Source: Rhizobium sp. S152 (GTDB taxonomy: Bacteria; Pseudomonadota; Alphaproteobacteria; Rhizobiales; Rhizobiaceae). From it: 64,000 bases of DNA. Below are positions 16,502-24,614 of this stretch, piece by piece (positions within the stretch are counted from its first letter, which is position 1; each line of letters begins with the position of its first letter). The stretch is from the NCBI RefSeq assembly GCF_030380735.1, contig NZ_JAUDRZ010000026.1:964827-1028826 (forward strand), in the 5' to 3' direction. Under the pieces are notes generated by a model. That model saw nothing but the letters and a program-made list of their open reading frames with translations. It was not told the origin of the DNA and searched no databases. Both the position numbers and the translations under genes were made by a program.

Positions 16502-18178
16502 TTGACCAATTTTGAATCGCTTGGTGTTTCCAAGCCGATCGTCGCCACACTGTTCCAGCTCGGCATCGAGACGCCGACTCCCATCCAGGAAAAGGCGATC
16601 CCGCTTCTTCTCGAAGGCCGCGATCTTATCGGCCTCGCCCAGACCGGCACCGGCAAGACGGCCGCCTTCGGCCTGCCGCTGATCGAAAAGCTGATCCCGG
16701 AAGAACGCCGCCCCGACAACCGCACCACCCGCACGCTGATCCTGGCGCCGACCCGCGAGCTGGTGAACCAGATCGCCCAGAACCTGAAGAACTTCCTGCG
16801 CAAGTCGCACCTGCGCATCAACGTCGTCGTTGGTGGCGTGTCGATCAACAAGCAGCAGCTGCAGCTTGAAAAGGGCACCGACATTCTCGTCGCCACCCCC
16901 GGCCGCCTGCTCGACCTCGTCGCCCGCCGCGCCATCGGCCTGACCGCCGTGCGCTACCTCGTGCTCGACGAAGCCGACCAGATGCTCGACCTCGGCTTCG
17001 TGCACGACCTGCGCAAGATTTCCAAGATGGTGCCGAAGCGCCGCCAGACGATGCTCTTCTCCGCCACCATGCCGAAGTCGATCGCCGATCTCGCCGCCGA
17101 CTTCCTGACCGATCCGGTCAAGGTCGAAGTGACGCCTCCGGGCAAGGCCGCCGACAAGGTCGAGCAGTATGTCCACTTCGTCAACGGCAAGAACGACAAG
17201 ACCGACCTTCTGAAGAAGTCGCTGACGCAGAACCCGGATGGTCGCTCCATCGTCTTCCTGCGCACCAAGCACGGCGCCGAGAAGCTGATGAAGCATCTCG
17301 ATTCCGTCGGCTACTCGGTCGCCTCGATCCACGGCAACAAGAGCCAGGGTCAGCGCGAGCGCGCGCTGAAGGCCTTCAAGGACGGCGACATCAAGACGCT
17401 GATCGCCACCGACGTCGCCGCCCGAGGCATCGACATCCCGGCTGTCAGCCACGTCTACAACTACGACCTGCCTGAAGTTCCAGACGCCTACGTCCACCGC
17501 ATCGGCCGTACCGCCCGCGCCGGTCGCGACGGCATCGCGATCGCCTTCTGCGCACCGGATGAAACCCGTCTGCTGCGCGACATCGAGCGCCTGATGAACA
17601 TCTCGATCGCGGTTGCCAGCGGCGAAGCCCCGGCAAACATGAACGCCGCGCCGAAGCGCGGCAACGGCAATGGCGGCAACCGTGGCCAGGGTCGTGGCGG
17701 TGAAGGCCGTGGCGGCGAAGGTCGTCGTGACGCCCGCGCCGGTCGCCCCGAGCGCCGTCCGCGTCCGGAAGCCGGCAACGAAGTCCGCGCCAACGAGGAA
17801 CGCCGCGAGCGTGCTCCCCGTCCTGAGCGTCGCACCGAGCGCAACGAGGATTTCCGCGGCCAGCGTCGCGGCGAAGCCACGCCGGTCACGGCAGGCCCTG
17901 ATAACGATCTCGCTTCGACCTCGGATTTCCGTGGCGCCGGCCAGGCCCGCAAGCAGCAGCGTCCCCAGCACGGCAACCACGCCCATGGCGACGCCAACCG
18001 TCACCAGCCCGGCGGCGGCGCCCGCAATGCGCACGGTCGTCCCGGCCGCAAGCACGGCGAGGATCGCGGCCAGCACACCGGCAACGCTGGTGGCGAGCGT
18101 CGCGAAGGCAACGGCGGCAAGCGTCGTGGCGGCCCCTCGCGCGGCGGCAATGGCGGCCAGCGCCGCGAACGCGCATAA
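16502..18178 (+). CDS. rhlE: DEAD-box ATP-dependent RNA helicase (RhlE group)
   Basis: Encodes 558 residues from TTG 16502; AAAAGG lies 8 bp upstream and an ATG nearby is immediately followed by a stop. All helicase motifs are present: Q motif 'GIETPTPIQ', 'AQTGTGKT', 'PTRELVNQI', 'TPGRLLD', 'VLDEADQMLDLG', 'SATMP', 'ATDVAARGIDIP' and 'HRIGRTARAG'. From about residue 376 to the end the protein is an Arg/Gly-rich, low-complexity RNA-binding tail. Expected role is remodelling of mRNA or rRNA structure, especially in the cold. It is monocistronic and ends at two stacked hairpins. Confidence 0.9.
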   Translation: MTNFESLGVSKPIVATLFQLGIETPTPIQEKAIPLLLEGRDLIGLAQTGTGKTAAFGLPLIEKLIPEERRPDNRTTRTLILAPTRELVNQIAQNLKNFLRKSHLRINVVVGGVSINKQQLQLEKGTDILVATPGRLLDLVARRAIGLTAVRYLVLDEADQMLDLGFVHDLRKISKMVPKRRQTMLFSATMPKSIADLAADFLTDPVKVEVTPPGKAADKVEQYVHFVNGKNDKTDLLKKSLTQNPDGRSIVFLRTKHGAEKLMKHLDSVGYSVASIHGNKSQGQRERALKAFKDGDIKTLIATDVAARGIDIPAVSHVYNYDLPEVPDAYVHRIGRTARAGRDGIAIAFCAPDETRLLRDIERLMNISIAVASGEAPANMNAAPKRGNGNGGNRGQGRGGEGRGGEGRRDARAGRPERRPRPEAGNEVRANEERRERAPRPERRTERNEDFRGQRRGEATPVTAGPDNDLASTSDFRGAGQARKQQRPQHGNHAHGDANRHQPGGGARNAHGRPGRKHGEDRGQHTGNAGGERREGNGGKRRGGPSRGGNGGQRRERA

Positions 18179-18200
18179 GCGCTTCGCTCTGAGTGAATAG

Positions 18201-18263
18201 GGGCGGCGGAAAACACCGCCGCCCGGAAACCGAAAAACCTCCGGCGACCACCGGAGGTTTTTT
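18201..18263. terminator. Double hairpin with bidirectional rho-independent terminator
   Basis: A perfect 9-bp stem (GGGCGGCGG/CCGCCGCCC, 18201-18224) is followed by a second stem AACCTCCGG/CCGGAGGTT (18236-18253 region) flanked by A5 on the left and T6 on the right (18233-18263). The A and T runs let the second hairpin serve both the helicase (plus) and the convergent gene ending at 18290 (minus). Confidence 0.85.
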
Positions 18264-18289
18264 GTTGCCGATGCGCCGGCGACGCGAAC

Positions 18290-19021
18290 CTATTGGGCGC
18301 CCATATCCATCTGCTCGACCTCGACCGGGCTCACCTCCCCGGGCTTGATCTTGAGCGTCTGCTTTGCCGCCGGCCGTGGTGGCCTGGCGCCGCCCTGCCC
18401 CTGCTTGGCCTGCTGGTTTTGCGCCTGCACCGCCTGCGAGATGGCGGCGGCGAGCGCCTTTCCGTCCACCTTCCCCTCGACCTTGCGGTTGCCGGCGGTG
18501 GGTGGCGCCGGCCTCGGCGCTGCGGCCGCTTCTGCGGGCAACGGCTGCCCGATGCGGCCGGACCGTACCTTCACCGGCCCGATCGCCCCGGCGCTGACAT
18601 CGAACGGGCACTCGTAGGTCTGTCGCATCCATTGCCCGCGCGCCGTCAGGAAGCGGATGGAATCGCCGCGATAGACCACCAGCGGGCTGCTGCCGCCTGC
18701 CGGGTCCGCCTCCTGGAAAATGCCGGTGAAGGGACGGTTGAGCCAGTCGAAATCGATCGGCGCCGCGATCTCGATGGCGCGCGCGCAGGCAGGCGCCGCA
18801 CGGTCCATGTTCGCCACCACGCAGGCCGCATCGCAGCCCTGCCCGGCGGTCTGCGCCTGAGGCGCATTGTTTTCAGCCCCTGGAGTTGCATTTACAGCCG
18901 CCGGCGGCTGGGCTCCTCCACCTTGTGGCGCCGCCCCCTGCGCCAACACCGTTCCGGCAGACAGCAACGACAGCGCAACGGATAATCCGCTCGCTACACC
19001 AATAAACATCACCTTGCGCAC
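18290..19021 (-). CDS. Exported protein of unknown function
   Basis: Encodes 243 residues. A signal peptide is clear (MRKVMFIGVASGL..., cleavage near VLA-Q at residue 27), followed by a low-complexity Gln/Pro/Ala linker. The central part (about 60-150) contains three or four cysteines ('GCDAACVV', 'APACARA', 'YECPFD') and a conserved-looking core 'FDWLNRPFTGIFQEAD', 'VVYRGDSIRFLTARGQWMRQ'. The C-terminal part is again low complexity. The pattern is that of a periplasmic protein with disulfides. No family is recognised. It is transcribed toward the helicase and is divergent from the curli operon, sharing a 297-bp AT-rich upstream region. Confidence 0.68.
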   Translation of the reverse strand: MRKVMFIGVASGLSVALSLLSAGTVLAQGAAPQGGGAQPPAAVNATPGAENNAPQAQTAGQGCDAACVVANMDRAAPACARAIEIAAPIDFDWLNRPFTGIFQEADPAGGSSPLVVYRGDSIRFLTARGQWMRQTYECPFDVSAGAIGPVKVRSGRIGQPLPAEAAAAPRPAPPTAGNRKVEGKVDGKALAAAISQAVQAQNQQAKQGQGGARPPRPAAKQTLKIKPGEVSPVEVEQMDMGAQ

Positions 19022-19318
19022 GCCACCCCCCGTAATTGCATAGTCACGATACTGTCATGGTACAAACGATCGCAACCGGAAATACTTATAGCAATATTTT
19101 CCATAAGTGTCAGATTGATTCTTCGTGATCGTGTGTTGCTTTTATCTGACTCAAAATAGATTCTTTTTTATACATAGGAAATCGCGTTGATTAACTATTG
19201 CTTAATAAATGCAACCGTGAAAGGAATGTTTCGACTGTATCATTTCGCATCTGAAGCGAAGTTACGGCGCCCGTGAGTATGGGTTCAACCAGATCGTTCG
19301 AAACAGGAGGGACTTGTA
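19022..19318. promoter_or_regulatory. AT-rich control region upstream of the curli operon
   Basis: 297 bp, markedly richer in A+T than its surroundings, between two divergent genes for exported proteins. It contains a TATACAT element at 19169-19175 and TTAA-CTATTGC-TTAA at 19191-19205, a CtrA-like core site lacking the final C. AGGAGGG stands right before the csgA-like start. No csgD-type regulator gene is nearby. Confidence 0.5.
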
Positions 19319-20617
19319 ATGAGAGGGATTGTTTTCGCGTCGACTACAGCGTTGAGTATTATTTTTGCTTCTACAGCATTTGCAGGAAGCAATACTGTTT
19401 ATCTTGGCCAGAGTGGCAATAACCAGAACGCCAACATTACCCAGAACGGCAACAACAACTGGGTTGGCACGAGCACCAGCAATCCGTTCATTCAGGAAAA
19501 CGGCAGCGGCAGCGGCGGCAACAAGCTGCTCGTCAAGCAGTCCGGCAGCAGCAACGCCATCGGTTGGCTTGGAACGGCGAAGCAGTCCGGCACCAACAAC
19601 AACGCGGACATCACGCAGGACGGTTCGGGCGGTGATGTGGAAATCCTGCAGATCGGCACCAACAACGGCAACGCCGGCATCATCAACAACTACGATTCCC
19701 CGAAGGGCGGCATCTATCAGTCCGGCACCTGGGGTAAGATCGCGGTTGCCCAGATCGGCTCATCCAACGACTTCAACATCAAGCAGGCCGGCAACACCAA
19801 CAACACGGAGCTGGCGCAATTCGGCAGCGACCTGAAGGCAGTCGTTCGCCAATCGGTGAACGGCGGCTCTGATTCGCACATCGACAGCGTTCCGAATGCA
19901 CGGCCCGGCTACCTACCGTATGTGACGGCAAGCCCAGACTATCCGTCCAGCGCCCTCGGCGCACACGGCACGATCAAGATCAACCAGGGTATCGCGACCG
20001 GCAGCGCCTCGTCCGATTTCGCTTACGCGGCCCAGGGTGGTGGTGCGTGGAACACCATGACGCTTTGGCAGGACGGCACGCAGCAGACTGCTGCTGTCTG
20101 GCAGAAGGGCGATGGGAACTCGGCGGAATCGCACCAGTACGGCTATAGCAACTCGCTCGGCAAGGTGAACGGCTACACCCACAAGACGGCGCCGTTCTTC
20201 CAGCTCGGGACAGGCAACCAGCTCGTGAACTACCAGTTTGGTCACGATAACGTCGTTACGGGCCTGCAGAACGGTGTCTCGAACGTTGTCAGCACCGTTC
20301 AGTACGGCAGCTATTCATCTGCGAACTTCCTTCAGGATGGTTCGACCAACAAGGCCTACAACACCCAGTATGATATTGCGAACGCGTCGGTAACCCAGCT
20401 CGGAAGCAATAACTACAGCCTTGGAACACAATCTGGCGGCGGCTGGGGCACCTATGCCAACAACGCCACCATCAGCCAGGACGGCAGCAACAACAGCTCC
20501 GTTTACACGCAAAGCGGCACCGCCAACACGCTGACGGTCTCGCAGACCGGTAGCTATAACGCCTCGACGGTCGCTCAGACCGGCGGTGGCAACCAGGCTG
20601 TTATCCAGCAGAACTAA
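19319..20617 (+). CDS. csgA: Curlin-repeat amyloid protein (CsgA-like major subunit)
   Basis: Encodes 432 residues, nearly three times the E. coli CsgA. A signal peptide (residues 1-22, cleavage AFA-G) is followed by many curlin-type strands with the Q-x-G-x-x-N pattern: 'LGQSGNNQNANITQNGNNN', 'KQSGTNNNADITQDG', 'ISQDGSNNSSVYTQSG', 'VSQTGSYNASTVAQTG'. Between about residues 175 and 225 there is a non-repetitive insert ('SVPNARPGYLPYVTASPDY') that breaks the regular spacing. The protein should be secreted through CsgG and polymerise as a surface fibre. It heads the operon and is followed by a strong hairpin, which fits high expression of the main subunit. Assignment as major rather than minor subunit is an inference from order and size. 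Confidence 0.85.
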   Translation: MRGIVFASTTALSIIFASTAFAGSNTVYLGQSGNNQNANITQNGNNNWVGTSTSNPFIQENGSGSGGNKLLVKQSGSSNAIGWLGTAKQSGTNNNADITQDGSGGDVEILQIGTNNGNAGIINNYDSPKGGIYQSGTWGKIAVAQIGSSNDFNIKQAGNTNNTELAQFGSDLKAVVRQSVNGGSDSHIDSVPNARPGYLPYVTASPDYPSSALGAHGTIKINQGIATGSASSDFAYAAQGGGAWNTMTLWQDGTQQTAAVWQKGDGNSAESHQYGYSNSLGKVNGYTHKTAPFFQLGTGNQLVNYQFGHDNVVTGLQNGVSNVVSTVQYGSYSSANFLQDGSTNKAYNTQYDIANASVTQLGSNNYSLGTQSGGGWGTYANNATISQDGSNNSSVYTQSGTANTLTVSQTGSYNASTVAQTGGGNQAVIQQN

Positions 20618-20628
20618 CACAACTCATA

Positions 20629-20652
20629 AGGCGAGGCGTTCGCGCCTCGCCT
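20629..20652. promoter_or_regulatory. Perfect 10-bp hairpin with TTCG loop between csgA and csgH
   Basis: AGGCGAGGCG-TTCG-CGCCTCGCCT, 12 bp after the csgA-like stop. No T-run follows, so it is unlikely to be a full terminator. A structure of this kind can protect the upstream mRNA from 3' decay or partly terminate transcription, giving more main subunit than assembly factors. Confidence 0.7.
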
Positions 20653-20685
20653 CCTTCCCGAAATGCACTGAGGGAGAAGTGCGCG

Positions 20686-21009
20686 ATGGATGCTGTCGAT
20701 ACCGGGTCTCCGCCCGTCATTTCCTGCCAGATCGAGGCCGACAAGTCGCGCGGCACGATCAACGTGCACGGCAAGATCATCAGCATTTCGCCCGCCAGCG
20801 GCCGCTACATCTTCGAGATGAAGAAGGAAGGCAAGAGCGGCAGTTCCTCCATCCAGCAATCCGGCAATTTCAGCCTCTCCGTCGGCGAGACGGTCGGCGC
20901 CGGCCAGAGCTCGACCGATTTCCGCAAAGGCACGCGCGTGCGGGCCAAGCTGACCGGCGAAGGTCTCGGCCAGAAGTTCAGCTGCGATTTCGACGAGATT
21001 TCCGAATGA
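20686..21009 (+). CDS. csgH: CsgH-like curli assembly inhibitor/chaperone
   Basis: Encodes 107 residues. The sequence 'CQIEADKSRGTINVHGKI' through 'NFSLSVGETVG' and 'FSCDFDEI' fits CsgH, the alphaproteobacterial counterpart of CsgC, a small beta-sandwich that stops premature amyloid formation in the periplasm. Two cysteines near the ends of the fold could form a disulfide. From the only plausible start (ATG 20686, GGGAGA upstream) no signal peptide is encoded, and the frame upstream has no ATG, GTG or TTG. That is odd for a periplasmic protein. Its stop overlaps the next start (ATGA). Confidence 0.75.
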   Translation: MDAVDTGSPPVISCQIEADKSRGTINVHGKIISISPASGRYIFEMKKEGKSGSSSIQQSGNFSLSVGETVGAGQSSTDFRKGTRVRAKLTGEGLGQKFSCDFDEISE

Positions 21010-21500
21010 GGCGCACGACGATGTTTTACCGCACCGCCGCAGTCGCGGCATTTGCCGTCATGATGGCACTCTCCGGCGCCGCGGCCCAGGAGGCCGCCGT
21101 CGTGAATTCCGAATACACCGACATCTCGAACTACCTCGTCAGCCCGGGAGATGCCGGGACCGAGGCATCGTCGAGCCGCCATGCCGGGGGCTCCGGCTAC
21201 AACTCCGCGAGCGTCAACCAGGTCGGCCTTAACAACAGCACCTCGGTCATCCAGCTCGGCTATGCCAATACCACGACGCAGACGCAGGTCGGGATCAACA
21301 ACGTTTCGGCGCTGACCCTGACCGGCAGCGGCAACACGATCTCCACGCTGCAGGTTGGCAATTCCAACAGTTCCAGCCTGAACATAGCCGGCAGCAACAA
21401 CACCATTTCGCAGACCCAGATCGGATCCAATCTCGGCTACGGCCTTGAGACGACCAAGAGCGGCCAATCCTTCTCCGTCCAGCAAATAGGAAGAAAATAG
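21006..21500 (+). CDS. csgB: Curlin-repeat protein (CsgB-like minor subunit)
   Basis: Encodes 164 residues from ATG 21006, overlapping the csgH stop; a second ATG at 21021 is possible. Signal peptide up to about residue 27 (GAAA-QE). After a non-repetitive stretch it has about five curlin strands: 'VNQVGLNNSTSVIQLGYAN', 'TQTQVGINNVSALTLTGSGN', 'ISTLQVGNSNSSSLNIAGSN', 'ISQTQIGSN', ending in 'VQQIGRK'. Its size and regular 22-residue spacing resemble CsgB, which nucleates CsgA at the cell surface. The operon context supports this. Confidence 0.8.
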   Translation: MRRTTMFYRTAAVAAFAVMMALSGAAAQEAAVVNSEYTDISNYLVSPGDAGTEASSSRHAGGSGYNSASVNQVGLNNSTSVIQLGYANTTTQTQVGINNVSALTLTGSGNTISTLQVGNSNSSSLNIAGSNNTISQTQIGSNLGYGLETTKSGQSFSVQQIGRK

Positions 21501-21502
21501 CC

Positions 21503-21922
21503 ATGAGGATGCGTGTACTTGTAACTGCCTTCGCTGCGTTCTCCGTGAGCGCCTATGGCTCTTTTGCCGGCGCGCTGGTCTATCAGCCGGTCAACCCGGC
21601 CTTCGGCGGCAGCCCGCTCAATGGCAGCTGGCAACTATCGCAGGCCCAGGCCCAGAACCAGTATACGAACAGCGGCAAGTCGTCCGCCCTGTCGAGCGCG
21701 CTCACACCGGGCCAGATCTTCGCCAGCCAGCTGACCAGCCAGCTCTACGGGTCGCTCGCCAACCAGATCACCGAGGCCCTGTTCGGCGCCAACGCCCAGC
21801 AGAGCGGCACCTACACGCTGGCCGGCACGACGATCTCCTTCGTGCGCGTCGGCGGCGAGATCCAGATCGCCATCAACGACGGCACCTCCGTAACCAACAT
21901 CACCGTTCCAGCAGCACCGTGA
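21503..21922 (+). CDS. csgF: Curli assembly protein CsgF
   Basis: Encodes 139 residues starting 2 bp after the csgB-like stop. After a signal peptide (about 23 residues) the mature protein begins 'ALVYQPVNPAFGGSPLNGSW', the CsgF signature segment that inserts into the CsgG pore. The rest ('SQLYGSLANQITEALFG' and the C-terminal beta part) also fits. CsgF attaches the nucleator to the cell surface and shapes the CsgG channel exit. The gene overlaps csgG. Confidence 0.92.
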   Translation: MRMRVLVTAFAAFSVSAYGSFAGALVYQPVNPAFGGSPLNGSWQLSQAQAQNQYTNSGKSSALSSALTPGQIFASQLTSQLYGSLANQITEALFGANAQQSGTYTLAGTTISFVRVGGEIQIAINDGTSVTNITVPAAP

Positions 21923-22848
21923 AGCGTCCCATGCGTCATCTCGTAAAACCGGTAATATCCTGCATTCGCGGGGCGATACTGATCGGCACGCTTATTCTGG
22001 CCGGCTGCGTCCAGGACAGCCAGACGCGCGAGCCGCTCGAGGAGCGCCCGATCGTGGCGCGCCCGTCGCCGACGGCGATCAACCTCGAAAACCTTCCGCC
22101 GCCGCAGCGCAAGGTCAGCATCGCGGTCTACCAGTTCCCCGATCTCACCGGCAAGAACGAGCCGAACGAGAACGTCGCCGTCTTCTCGCGCGCCGTCACC
22201 CAGGGCGGCTCGGGCCTGATCATCGATGCCTTGAAGCGGGCCGGCAACGGCAACTGGTTCACGGTGGTCGAGCGCACCGGCCTCAACGATCTCTTGCAGG
22301 AACGCCAGCTGATCCGGGCGACCCGCCAGGAATACAGCGCCGATATCGCCAAGCCCCTGCCCCCGATCCTCTTCGCCGGGCTTCTGGTGCAGGGCGGCAT
22401 CCTCACCTATGACGCCAACACCATCACCGGTGGCGCCGGCGCCAATTTCCTCGGCATCGGCGGCGACGTTCAGTATCGCCGCGATGTCGTCACGGTCGGC
22501 GTCCGCATCGTCTCGGTGCAGAGCGGCGAGGTCCTGTCCAGCGTCACCACGACGAAGACCATCTATTCGGCCGGCATTAACGCCAATGCCTACAAGTTCG
22601 TCTCCGTCGACAAGCTGCTGCAGATCGAGGCCGGCGTCACCCGCAACGAGCCGACCCAGTTCGCCGTTCGTCAGGCGATCGACCTCGCGGTCTATGCCGC
22701 GATCATCGAAGGCGTGCGCAACGGCATCTGGAACTTTGCCGATCCCGGTGTCGGCGACGCGCTGGTGAAGCAATATATCGAGCGCGACAAGCCGAGCGAG
22801 GCCGTCCCCACCAAAGTCGCCGATCTCGGCGCCACGCCAAAGCTCTGA
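21919..22848 (+). CDS. csgG: Curli secretion channel lipoprotein CsgG
   Basis: Encodes 309 residues from GTG 21919, which overlaps the csgF stop (GTGA); ATG 21931 is an alternative. The lipobox LAGC ends at Cys30. The body is typical of CsgG: 'VAVFSRAVTQGGSGLIIDAL', 'WFTVVERTGLNDLLQERQLIR', 'LFAGLLVQGGILTYDANT' and the barrel part 'GGAGANFLGIGGDVQYRRDVV'. CsgG forms the nine-subunit outer-membrane pore through which curlins pass. The operon has no csgE gate gene and no csgD regulator gene. Confidence 0.93.
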   Translation: MKRPMRHLVKPVISCIRGAILIGTLILAGCVQDSQTREPLEERPIVARPSPTAINLENLPPPQRKVSIAVYQFPDLTGKNEPNENVAVFSRAVTQGGSGLIIDALKRAGNGNWFTVVERTGLNDLLQERQLIRATRQEYSADIAKPLPPILFAGLLVQGGILTYDANTITGGAGANFLGIGGDVQYRRDVVTVGVRIVSVQSGEVLSSVTTTKTIYSAGINANAYKFVSVDKLLQIEAGVTRNEPTQFAVRQAIDLAVYAAIIEGVRNGIWNFADPGVGDALVKQYIERDKPSEAVPTKVADLGATPKL

Positions 22849-23200
22849 CGTAATCTGGCCACCCCGCCGCCTGCGCCGCCGGAAGCCGGCGCGGGGGGCG
22901 GACACATGTTCCAAAGACGGTCGACCGGCAAGGGCGGACGCGTGAGCCGACTCCGCGCGCAGTCCCTCGACGCCCGAAATCATTCCCGCACCGCGCGTGG
23001 AAAATCATCATCTGCTTATGTTTTAAGCTGAGGCAACCATTGCCACGCGACAACGCCGCGCCACCTTCCCTTAAATGCTTAGTTTTTCGGCTGTTTTTCG
23101 CGATAGCTAGGATTTTATAAATCTGCCATTCGAACTGAGCATGGTTCTTGCATTGCTTCCTGCGTTGTACTCAAATGAAGAAAAAAGGGGAGCCACACCT
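22849..23200. other. Intergenic region after the curli operon
   Basis: 352 bp without a supported gene. A GC-rich stem GCGCCG/CGGCGC with outer pairing occurs at 22862-22900 and could end the curli transcript, although no T-run follows. The right part becomes AT-rich (about 23000-23140) and probably carries the promoter of the ATP-grasp operon. Confidence 0.45.
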
Positions 23201-24610
23201 TTGGCATTTGATGAAATGATCACCGGGGACGAAAGTCCGCGACAGCCATATGAAAAATACTTTGAGTGGTACAATAATCAGGATCGCGCGCATCTGATCG
23301 CCAAGTCCCGCGATGCGGAAAACATCTTCCGCAAGACCGGCATCACCTTCGCCGTTTATGGCCACGCCGACAGTTCCGAAAAGCTCATCCCCTTCGACAT
23401 CATCCCCCGCGTCATCTCCGGCCGGGAGTGGCGCAAGCTCGCCCAGGGCATCGAACAGCGCGTCATCGCCCTCAACGCCTTTCTGGACGATATCTACCAC
23501 AAGCAGGAAATCATCCGCGCCGGCCGCATCCCGCGCGAGCTCATCGAGCGCAACGACACCTTCCTGCCCGAGATGATCGGCTTCCGCCCGCCGGGCGGCG
23601 TCTACACCCACATCGTCGGCACCGACATCGTGCGCACCGGCGAGGACCAATTCTACGTCCTGGAAGACAATGCCCGCACGCCATCAGGTGTCAGCTACAT
23701 GCTGGAAAACCGAGAGACGATGATGCACATGTTCCCGGAGCTGTTCCACGAGAACAAGGTGCGCCCGGTCGAGGACTACCCCTATCTCCTGCGCCAGTCG
23801 CTCGCCTCGCTCGCCCCTCCCGGCTGCAAGGGCAAGCCGCGCGTCGCAATCCTGACGCCGGGCATCTACAATTCCGCCTATTACGAGCATTCCTTCCTCG
23901 CCGACACCATGGGCGTCGAGCTGGTCGAAGGCTCGGACTTGCGCGTCATCGACGGCAAGGTGAAGATGCGCACGACGCGCGGCTATGAGGCGATCGACGT
24001 GCTCTACCGCCGCGTCGACGACGACTTCCTCGACCCCCTCACCTTCCGCCCGGATTCGGCGCTGGGCATTCCCGGCATCATGGACGTCTACCGCTCCGGC
24101 AACATCACGATTGCCAACGCGCCGGGCACCGGCATCTGCGACGACAAGGCGATCTATTCCTACATGCCCGAGATCGTCGAGTTCTACACCGGCCGCAAGG
24201 CCATCCTCGAGAACGTGCCGACCTGGCGCTGTTCGGAAGACTCCAGCCTCAAATACGTGCTGGAACATCTCGAAGAGCTCGTCGTCAAGGAAGTGCACGG
24301 TTCCGGTGGCTACGGCATGCTGGTCGGCCCCACGGCGTCGAAGAAGGAACGCGCCGAGTTCGCGGACAAGCTCAAGGCGCGGCCGAGCAACTATATCGCC
24401 CAGCCGACGCTGTCGCTCTCCACCGTGCCGATCCTCGTCAACAAGGGCATCGCGCCCCGTCACGTCGATCTTCGTCCCTATGTGCTGGTCTCCGACAAGG
24501 TGCAGATCATCCCCGGCGGGCTGACCCGCGTCGCCCTCAAGCAGGGCTCGCTCGTGGTCAATTCAAGCCAGGGCGGCGGCACCAAGGACACCTGGGTATT
24601 GGAGGATTGA
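23201..24610 (+). CDS. Circularly permuted ATP-grasp protein
   Basis: Encodes 469 residues from TTG 23201, chosen because AGGGGAG lies just upstream and the product then starts 'AFDEM' like relatives; an ATG at 23141 would add 20 residues of unlike sequence. Features of this ATP-grasp class include 'FDIIPRVISGREWRKLAQGI', 'PPGGVYTHIVGTDIVRT', 'YVLEDNARTPSGVSYMLENR', 'YEAIDVLYRRVDDDFLDPL' and the late nucleotide-binding part 'VVKEVHGSGGYGMLVG'. The family is predicted to ligate a peptide or amino acid to an unknown acceptor. It forms an operon with an alpha-E protein (4 bp gap) and a transglutaminase, a conserved trio. Confidence 0.85.
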   Translation: MAFDEMITGDESPRQPYEKYFEWYNNQDRAHLIAKSRDAENIFRKTGITFAVYGHADSSEKLIPFDIIPRVISGREWRKLAQGIEQRVIALNAFLDDIYHKQEIIRAGRIPRELIERNDTFLPEMIGFRPPGGVYTHIVGTDIVRTGEDQFYVLEDNARTPSGVSYMLENRETMMHMFPELFHENKVRPVEDYPYLLRQSLASLAPPGCKGKPRVAILTPGIYNSAYYEHSFLADTMGVELVEGSDLRVIDGKVKMRTTRGYEAIDVLYRRVDDDFLDPLTFRPDSALGIPGIMDVYRSGNITIANAPGTGICDDKAIYSYMPEIVEFYTGRKAILENVPTWRCSEDSSLKYVLEHLEELVVKEVHGSGGYGMLVGPTASKKERAEFADKLKARPSNYIAQPTLSLSTVPILVNKGIAPRHVDLRPYVLVSDKVQIIPGGLTRVALKQGSLVVNSSQGGGTKDTWVLED

Positions 24611-24614
24611 TCTG

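Noticed and set aside
16214..18076. Minus-strand open frame of 620 codons opposite the helicase, and its short tail over 16214-16300
   Set aside because: The frame mirrors helicase codons. The tail over the intergenic part has no start with a ribosome site, so a separate small gene could not be supported.
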